From positions 496,001-560,000 of the forward strand of contig JACKQL020000005.1 in the NCBI GenBank assembly GCA_018296165.2: a DNA stretch of 64,000 bases, given 5' to 3'. Source of the DNA: Termitomyces sp. T153 (Eukaryota > Basidiomycota > Agaricomycetes > Agaricales > Lyophyllaceae). Shown here one piece after another: positions 57,683 to 64,000 of this stretch (within the stretch, counting starts at the first letter, position 1; each line of letters starts with the position of its first letter). Made by a program: the position numbers and the translations under genes. The notes beneath the pieces are model-generated. The model was not told the origin of the DNA. It searched no databases and saw nothing but the letters and a program-made list of their open reading frames with translations.

Positions 57683-58501
57683 CATCAATATACAGTTTGT
57701 ATGCATTGCTGCATCAGCATCCTAGAAGCTGAATCTCATGATCAGAATATCCAACTGCAGCAGCAGCAGTAGCTGCACCATGATGGAAGCTGTGACCCAA
57801 GAACTGAGATGAATTGAGGCCACAGTGCAGAAGATGTTGCTTGAGCATTGCAACAAAAATTTTGTGTGTAAGGGGGGATCCATCTGGGCAAGTGAAGAGT
57901 GGAGTGTTGTGTGGCTTGGGATCAAGCAGGAAGATTTTTCATAGCACAGAGAAAGGGCAGGTGGATGAACCAGCAGGTGCCCAAGCCAACAAGATGGAGA
58001 CACCCTTCCAAAACAGGTCAGTTTTTGATGCAGGGAAATCCAGTCTGACATGTGAAGGGGATTTGAGATTGGGGAGGAATATGACACAACTGCAAGTGAG
58101 GTGGCATGCAGAGTTGAATTTCTTGTTGCACCCAAGCATAAATTTGCCACAATAAAGAAATCCCACCCAGGCCATTTTAAATGCTGCATCAAGGGATACT
58201 TCAAAGGGCTTAGAGGGGTTGCTTACCACAGATGCAATCCTCTGGAGGATGTCAAGGGTAATTGGCAGTTTTGAGCAATTTTTGCACTCCCCATAAAAGC
58301 ATTGATGCCACAAATGACCCTGCATGCAGTCTCAGCTTTGCAGGCATTGAAAGAGAGTTCTTTATCAACATATAAGGAATTTACAGTGGAGAGGTAATTT
58401 TTAATAGTTTTGGGCTGGAGGGCATGATTTCCAAGTGAGCAGACCCACTCAATAATGGCTTGGTCTGTGGCTGGGAGGTAACAAACAGGCCCACTAAGCA
58501 C
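57683..58501 (-). pseudogene. Ngaro tyrosine recombinase domain
   Basis: Broken frames of a tyrosine recombinase. The N-terminal helical part has SLGNHALQPKTIKNYLSTVN and GINAFMGSAK. The core has AAFKMAWVGFLYCGKF, where the first catalytic Arg is expected near FLRCGEF-type sequences. The second box reads GHSFHHGAAT (about 57765-57797), where the family has HSFRRGAAT, so the H-x-x-R arginine is now His. Next is VGYSDHEIQLLG, a stop, then NAYKLYID (about 57683-57706) with the candidate nucleophilic Tyr. Inactive. Confidence 0.75.
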
Positions 58502-60083
58502 ACTGGGGTTGAGCCTCAGAAATCAATGTAGGACTTTTGGCCAGTTGAGTAAGTCTTCCTAGTGCTGGCAGCCAATCCATGCCACAAGTAGAACACTGCC
58601 CAAGGTGAGAGACCAGAGTGCACTTCATACCAATGAAATGGGATCTCTGAGATGAGAGTGCACAGGGAAGGTGGGGGGCCAGCTCAAACAGCCTGCTGTA
58701 CTGAAAACAAGATGCAGCATCAGCAAGTGCATTCTTCTTGGAGGGTATCCAAATAGAAGAGAAAGAAAAATTGAGAAAAGCTGCAAGCATGATAATGGTC
58801 CATAAGACCTGCATGCTATGGATAGAGCTTGCTGTTCCTGAGTTGAGCCATGCCACTACTGCTGAGTTGTCACAAAATAATGTGATATGATGACTGCACC
58901 ACCCATTCTCCTAGCACAGAATTGCATGGAGGACAGTAAAGATCTCTTTGAACTGTATATTGTGGCTGTGGTAATACCAAGGAACTTGCACCAAGAACCA
59001 TTTGCCTGAGATGACACCTCCAATGCCTTTCCTGCTACTTGCATCGAGAGCCAAGATGGAGCTATGAGCATGACACCATTCCAATGAGTACTGAACATCC
59101 TCCACCAGTGAATGTCCATTGCCACAGACCTGGAAATGTAACATCTGGAAAATGGAGAGCTGAATGAACTAGAGAAGTCAAAGAGATGTTGAAGAAAAGC
59201 CTGGGATTGGGGTATAACCTGGGATACAAACTGCAGGAAACCAGTAAGTTCCTGCAGCTTGTGTAGAGAGCACTTCCATTTGAATGACCATTGGTCCAGG
59301 AGCTGTAAATGCTTCCATAGCTTCAAAATTGATTTCAAGCCCTAGGAATCCCAGTTTGGTTGTTAGCCATATTATTTTGAATTCCTGAAAGGAGAGCCCC
59401 AGCTCTCTACTAAGACTTGAGACCCACTTAACTGTGGTGTTCAAAGCTGAGGAAGGCATAGGAGGGGAAAAAAGGAGGAGAAAATTGTCCAAGTAGTGGT
59501 GGAGAGAAGCTGGGATATGGTGCTGAATAATCCAGTGCAAAGCCTCAGCAAAGAGGTTAAAAATGTATGGCACAGATTTCAGACCAAAGGCCAATACAAT
59601 GAGATGAAAAATCCTCAAGCCCCATTTGAAACCAAGGAGATGCCAGTCTTCAGCTCACACAGGGATGTGGCAGAAAGCATCTTTGAGATTGAGTTTTGCC
59701 ATCAAAGCCCCACAGCCAAACTGGCAGAGGTCCTGCAGGGCTTTGGCAAACATGTCATAGACAATATAGCCTTCACTGTCCAGGATGCCATCATTGACCA
59801 AATAGCCCTTGGGCTAAGACAGGTAGTTAATGAGGTGCAACTTTCCTGGATTCCTTTTGCATCCCACCATGCCCAGCAGTGAGTAATGAAAGTTTGGTAG
59901 AGGTGGAGAATAGAAAGGGCCTATGGCATGTGACTGCTCAAGAAGGAAAAAGATAGATGCATCCACAAACTTGCCATTCTCAAAAGAAAACTTAAGGTTT
60001 TTGCATAACTGAGGGTGTTGCTCCCTGACAAATCCAATGTCTGCTCCAAATTTAATTATATTGAAAATTGAAGAAACAAATGA
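58494..60083 (-). pseudogene. Ngaro RT-RNase H region
   Basis: Reads from CDYPNPSFVSSIFN (just below the LINE insertion) through a GLLPKK-like segment PGKLHLINYL, YLVNDGI, FHLIVLAFGLKSVPYIFNLF and YLDNFLLLF (about 59484-59495, YLDD with the second Asp changed to Asn). RNase H follows: LTGFLQFVSQVIPQSQAFL, the SILALDASSRKGIGGVI block (about 59050-59000), then IWIPSKKNALADAASC (about 58745), the usual end of this domain. Multiple stops and frameshifts. Confidence 0.75.
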
Positions 60084-60100
60084 AGGATTGGGGTAGTCAC
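60084..60100 (+). repeat. Target-site duplication, left copy
   Basis: AGGATTGGGGTAGTCAC, identical over 17 bp to 60781-60797, flanking the LINE insertion. Confidence 0.95.
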
Positions 60101-60780
60101 CCTAAATGCAGAGTAACAGAGACATTAGAGCACATACTCACTGAATGCAAAGCCTCGGGGCAAGAAGTAGCATGGAATTTTGCGAGGACCCTGCATGAAA
60201 AGAGGGGACTGGACTTCAAAAAACCCTTGCTAGGGGATCAGCTAGGATGCACCATAAACAAAATGTTGATGAAGAAAATAAAGGAACGCAAAGGTTTAAG
60301 AAAATTGTAATAGCTGAAACGATGTACACAATCTGGAAAATAAGGTGCGAATGGAGGATAGTGAGGGACTCAGACCCTGAGCACACCATCTCCGACAAAG
60401 AGATGGTTGGAAGGCTCAGAGCAGCAATAGGGAGAAAAATCAAATACGACTGCCTGGCGATAGACAGAAATAGGTTTGGAAAGATAGCAACAGACTCTGA
60501 GACAGTAGTAAAGACATGGACAAACCTACCACCAGAAGAATTCAACCCCCTTAGGTCATGGAGAAAGTTAACCACAGTTTTAGTGGGTATTGGATAACGA
60601 GTCCCACACTCTTAAGTGCATAAAGGCATTTCCAGCGGGGTGGCCCCAGAGCCAAGGGAGTTCACAAAAAGAAAACTGTACAAGCAATAATTGCACATAT
60701 CCCAGACTACACGAGGTTTGAGGTTGACTATGTGAACTGTCGGTAGTCTACAGAGATACCACCAAAAAAAAAAAAAAAAA
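60101..60780 (+). mobile_element. Young 5'-truncated LINE (Tad-like ORF2 3' end)
   Basis: Encodes the C-terminal end of ORF2: a zinc-ribbon-like CRVTETLEHILTEC, then GDQLGCTINKMLMKKIK, one frame change, IAETMYTIWKIRCEWRIV, KIKYDCLAIDRNRFGK and a terminal LTTVLVGIG with stop at about 60597. The 3' UTR ends ATACCACCAAA and a run of about 18 A at 60763-60780. Flanked by a 17-bp duplication. CpG is common here, unlike in the host element. Truncation, A-tail and duplication together are target-primed reverse transcription hallmarks. Confidence 0.88.
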
Positions 60781-60797
60781 AGGATTGGGGTAGTCAC
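60781..60797 (+). repeat. Target-site duplication, right copy
   Basis: AGGATTGGGGTAGTCAC immediately after the poly(A) run; identical to 60084-60100. Confidence 0.95.
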
Positions 60798-60835
60798 ATA
60801 GGTAAAATTTCCATGTGTCAAAGACAAGAGGTGTT

Positions 60836-61396
60836 TTAACTGGTGAGTAGGGACGGGAGAAGGTCATCAGGTTTGGCCCAGCTAGCATAGGAGCTTGCAA
60901 GCATCTCTTGATGGCAATTGAGGTGGAAATGGATGTGATACTGGAGGACAGTGAACCACTCATATTTCTGATTAAAGTTCATCATATGTGAAGAGTACTT
61001 AGTGGCCTTGTGCCCAATTACAAAGGTGGCATGCATGTCACCAGAGGAGGCTGCAACTGCTTGTAGGACAGCAAAGTAGGTGGACAGAAGAATGAAGAGG
61101 GTGTGGAGAGAGGGGTAGTCCTTGGTACCTGTAGTTCTCAAGGTATTTGAGTCTATACATTCCATATCCATGCACCAAAACTTCAAAGCAGGGTCCAGCT
61201 TACAGAGATCCATAGGGTAGAATTTGTGGCAGGCAATGTCCAACAGCAGGCTTGTCTCAATGGCAGGGAAGAGGGTGGGTAAGGACTTATTGGTGGGGGA
61301 CTGATCTGTTGACATGAATGCTAAGAATGAGGGGGCAGGGGTAGGCTGTATACTGGTAGCAAGGAGTGTCATGAGGCTTGGTGACTGGTTCACCAA
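60836..61396 (-). pseudogene. Ngaro gag-like ORF
   Basis: 186-codon frame on the minus strand: MSTDQSPTNKSLPTLFPAIE, PMDLCKLDPALKFWCMDMEC, then TKYSSHMMNFNQKYEWFTVL. It is the longest surviving open frame of the element, and its position upstream of RT makes it the Gag/ORF1 candidate. The polar-Pro/Thr N-terminus and a WFTVLQYHIHFHLNCH block resemble what I recall of fungal DIRS/Ngaro ORF1 proteins. Upstream (61409-61672) a Pro/Ser/Leu-rich frame may be its true N-terminus. Confidence 0.5.
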
Positions 61397-61683
61397 TGCT
61401 GCAAGAGCTCAAAGCATAGTCATCATCTCTGCCAATGCAGAATTGCTGCCTAATGCCAAGTCCTGTGGCTGCAGGTCCACACCATCAGGGTTTGAGGTTG
61501 GCAGGTCAAGTTCAGGCATGAAAGAAGAGAGTGTCAGAGATGGTGTGAGTGAAGGGAGGCCTGACAATGGCAATGCAGGAGGCAGTGGTGGAGACAGGGG
61601 GCAGTAGTTTGCTGGGGCAAACCAACTGTTGGGGAGGCAAAGACAACCAAGCAAAGGCATGGCAACTGCCAAACAACATGTCC

Positions 61684-61970
61684 TGCAGAAACAAAAAAGC
61701 CAAGCTCTGTGTGAATAGGAAAAGGAAGTAGGATGTAGGCATCACAAACCTGACAAGCTCTGTGTGAGTAGGGAAAGGAAGCAGGACAAGGGGGAAGAGA
61801 AGCATAGCTGGGTCTAAATACAATGTCCAAATAATGGGGAGACAATGGGCCATTTCAACAATGCAACAAAGCAATGTGAAATGGACAGAGGTCATGATGC
61901 AACACATTGAGGGTCAGTTAAGGGATGTGTTGCCCACATAGACATCAATCAAAGGCTTTTGATCAGTTCA
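61684..61970 (-). repeat. Split direct repeat A1
   Basis: Terminal repeat at the 5' end of the Ngaro-like element, same orientation as A2 (57135-57440). It ends with GATCAGTTCA at about 61970, after which similarity to the element stops. Confidence 0.8.
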
Positions 61971-63520
61971 GTAGTCTCAATACTATTCTCATAGGCAAAA
62001 GCCTATGAGACAAACTCATTGACAGTATTTACTTTGGAAGCCAATTTGCTATTGCTTATTAACACAACAAGCATATTTGAAGGAATAACTTCCAAAAACT
62101 GCTCACAAATTGTAAATTTGTTAGGAAAGACAATCATTTTTTGGCAAGGCATCATCAAAGCCTTGCACTCTCTTTTTAATTGCATACACTTCATCACAGA
62201 ATGTGTCAAAAGCATCCTGCATTCTTGAGGGCTGTACAAATCAATTCTACAATCTGAGGATCACATCCTTATGTCTTGAGTGGGATTGAGTCCTATCAAC
62301 ATGTATAACAGGTTGTAGGTGTACCTTTAGCACAGCAGCTGTAAGAGAAAGTCCATCAGGATCAAGACCTTGTGTTTGTGCTCCTTTCCACTATATTGAG
62401 CTACTGTGCAAAATATGTTAAATACACAAATGCAAATGCTCATAAGCTAGTCCTCAAGTTCACTGAACTTGGCCAACCCAGTATAGGGGACAATCATCTT
62501 GGATGGATCACTCCTCCTAGGCTTGAGTCCATCTGGTATTGCTCCACTTTTAGACTATCATGCATGGTCTGATAGTGATACTTTTGGGCTTCTTCCACTG
62601 CCACTGCTGAAGTGGTGAATCATCCATAGTGTTGTGGAGGCATTGAAAACCTCTGCAGCTGCCTTTTAGCTCTTGAGAAGGACTGCAGTCCTCTACAATC
62701 CAGACAGTCATCCCACATTAAGCAGCTCTGGTTCCTCATCCCCATAATCATAGGGAGGACCTCCTAGTCCTCCTGGATTGGGTGGACCTCCTCTGAGTGG
62801 TGGCAGTGGTCCTCAACTAAGATAGGGAGGTCTCCTTCCAGGTCTTTTGCCCCTTTTGCCAGGCACATGGGGTCCTTGACAAGTAAATGGGGGGGCTCAT
62901 GGTCCAGATCCACCATCATCAGGAAAACCCCAACCAAGTCCTCTCTCATGTTCTCCAGGCAAATCTGCCATGCAGAAGGTCCACTATCTCCTTAGCCTAG
63001 TTGCTCAGAGCATGCATATTGGCTCTGGTGAGGTCCCATCTGCTGGTTTGCCACTAGAGAGCTCTCATTGCTCTCCTCTACTTTTACTAGGTGTGTATGT
63101 TCTGATGGAATGTATCCTTCTGGCCAGGTATTATACAGGGTGTCCCCTTGAAACACCACTCCCTGGTCATTGACAAGGGACTGACCAAAATTCTCAAGGT
63201 GTGAAGATTCTCCATGTAGACCTTGCAGGTCTATGTCTCACTGTTGGCTGCTCAACTGCTTGTAATAACAGACCCAGCATTACCTGATGCTAGGTTGTGC
63301 AGAGTGCCAATAGTGGCTTGCTTGCTATGCTTCAGCCTGAACCAACATAAAGTTCTGAGGCATTTTGCCCAGTTGCTGAGGTGCTGTCAGGTGACTGCCC
63401 ATACTGGACCCCATTCTTGTTTCCCTTATTCTGAGATGGCCTCTCATTCCCATCCTCCTATCTTCTGAAGACAATTACTTTCATTCAAGGCCTATCCAAT
63501 AGTGTGCAATTATGCTTGGA
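61971..63520. other. CpG-poor repeat-derived region
   Basis: No confident gene. The stretch 62750-62960 is Pro/Gly-rich in one + frame (GGPPSPPGLGGPPLSGG) and followed by KSAMQKVHYLLSLVAQSMHI, which could be a gag remnant, but nothing diagnostic is present. Confidence 0.35.
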
Positions 63521-63524
63521 GCTA

Positions 63525-63605
63525 CTGTACAGTATTGAATATACTTTTGATCTCCCTCTGCCAGTTGTGTGATTGAGCCACAGCATCCAGAGGTCATTCT
63601 TACCC
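63525..63605 (+). repeat. LTR fragment, gypsy family B
   Basis: TACTGTACAGTATTGAATAT, then GATCTCCCTCTGCCAGTTGTG and CCAGAGGTCATTCTTAC match the LTR end at 310-388, + orientation. The end is diverged, and no primer-binding site follows. Confidence 0.6.
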
Positions 63606-64000
63606 ACATCATTCCAGGCTAGTTAGTCTGGTCAGGCCCCCCTCCTGATTTTGCAAATTAGCCTTGATTTTCCCATTGCCTGCCACTGGCAATATCTTTG
63701 AATGACCATTCTTTTATTTACTTTCTAAGAGACTATACATATGAGGAAGATTGCCAGTGGTTGGGCAACATCAATACTGCCATCAACACTGCCATCAATA
63801 TCTATTAGCTGTTCCTGTAGAAGGAGATTCATCGGTCATGACGAAGTCTAAAACTCTATTTTATTTCCTTTTCAGTGTTTACCTACCTAATTAGGCTTTC
63901 ACCACTGCGAGCCTCATTTTTCTTTTTTTCTTCATGTTTTGTTTGCTATTCTTTACTAAAACCTTATTTCCTAGATATAAAGTCTTGTATACACCAAACC
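63606..64000. other. Window end, nothing recognised
   Basis: CpG-poor, A+T-rich; no ORF or repeat partner recognised. Confidence 0.3.

Larger units (their letters stand above)
56877..61970 (-). mobile_element. Ngaro-like tyrosine-recombinase retrotransposon with split direct repeats
   Basis: Minus-strand element in the order A1 (61684-61970), gag-like ORF, RT, RNase H, tyrosine recombinase, B1 (57441-57590), A2 (57135-57440), B2 (56877-57030). This A1-ORFs-B1-A2-B2 layout is the terminal structure of Ngaro/PAT-type elements and differs from LTRs. A LINE (60101-60780) interrupts the coding region. All domains are decayed by stops, and CpG is almost absent. Only one A/B set is visible, and the gag-like ORF has no independent assignment. 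Confidence 0.8.

Noticed and set aside
56877..61970. Direct repeats taken as a pair of LTRs
   Set aside because: There are two unrelated repeat pairs with B1 and A2 adjacent, and the coding region has a tyrosine recombinase rather than a DDE integrase.
63258..63300. 18-bp identity (CCCAGCATTACCTGATGC) to gypsy-B gag at about 17199
   Set aside because: Similarity does not extend beyond the match in either direction; too short to call a gag fragment.
1..64000. tRNA and rRNA genes
   Set aside because: No cloverleaf with A/B boxes or rRNA core motif was recognised by eye; a covariance-model scan would be needed to exclude them.

Overview
The window looks like nuclear DNA of an agaricomycete (mushroom-forming basidiomycete), not resolved further. 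The support is: many short GT-AG introns (about 45-75 nt, some exons only 9-19 nt); fungal enzymes (a secreted GH115 glucuronidase, a Dus1-type tRNA dihydrouridine synthase, a Cdc20/Cdh1-like WD40 protein, a Nudix hydrolase); an orphan membrane-protein family of a kind I associate with Agaricomycetes; and a repeat set of Ty3/gypsy, Ty1/copia, Ngaro-like, non-LTR, Plavaka-like and Tc1/mariner-like debris. I saw no rRNA, CRISPR array or convincing tRNA.

Layout. (1) 1-5.2 kb: degenerate Ty3/gypsy gag-pro-RT cut by a second gypsy family that is reduced to tandem LTRs. (2) 5.85-8.35 kb: a small CpG-containing gene island with one two-exon hypothetical gene, a 5'-truncated metallophosphoesterase and a truncated nucleotidyltransferase-like fragment. 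(3) 8.35-21.15 kb: repeat graveyard with Plavaka-like remnants, a solo LTR with a 5-bp target-site duplication, and two gypsy families nested and facing each other. (4) 21.15-48.3 kb: the main gene island. It holds DUS1, GH115, the Cdc20-like gene, a decayed 7TM gene, a Nudix gene, a small single-pass protein, and five copies or scraps of one two-exon membrane-protein family (two intact, two pseudogenes, one C-terminal scrap). The far end of the island is a decayed duplicate of the Nudix-membrane protein gene pair. (5) 48.4-64 kb: a second graveyard with a hairpin MITE-like element, a copia element broken by an insertion, an old LINE tail, a mariner remnant, a gypsy protease scrap, and a Ngaro-like tyrosine-recombinase retroelement in A1-ORFs-B1-A2-B2 order. 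The last is interrupted by a young 5'-truncated LINE with a perfect 17-bp target-site duplication.

The most informative signals are structural. Both gypsy LTR families carry a primer-binding site complementary to a stretch inside their own LTR; in one family that stretch lies just downstream of a TATA box. This is the signature of Tf1/sushi-type self-priming. CpG is nearly absent in the old repeats but present in the gene islands and in the young LINE, which points to CpG-directed methylation and deamination. All coordinates were read by eye; exon junctions were checked by reading phase.
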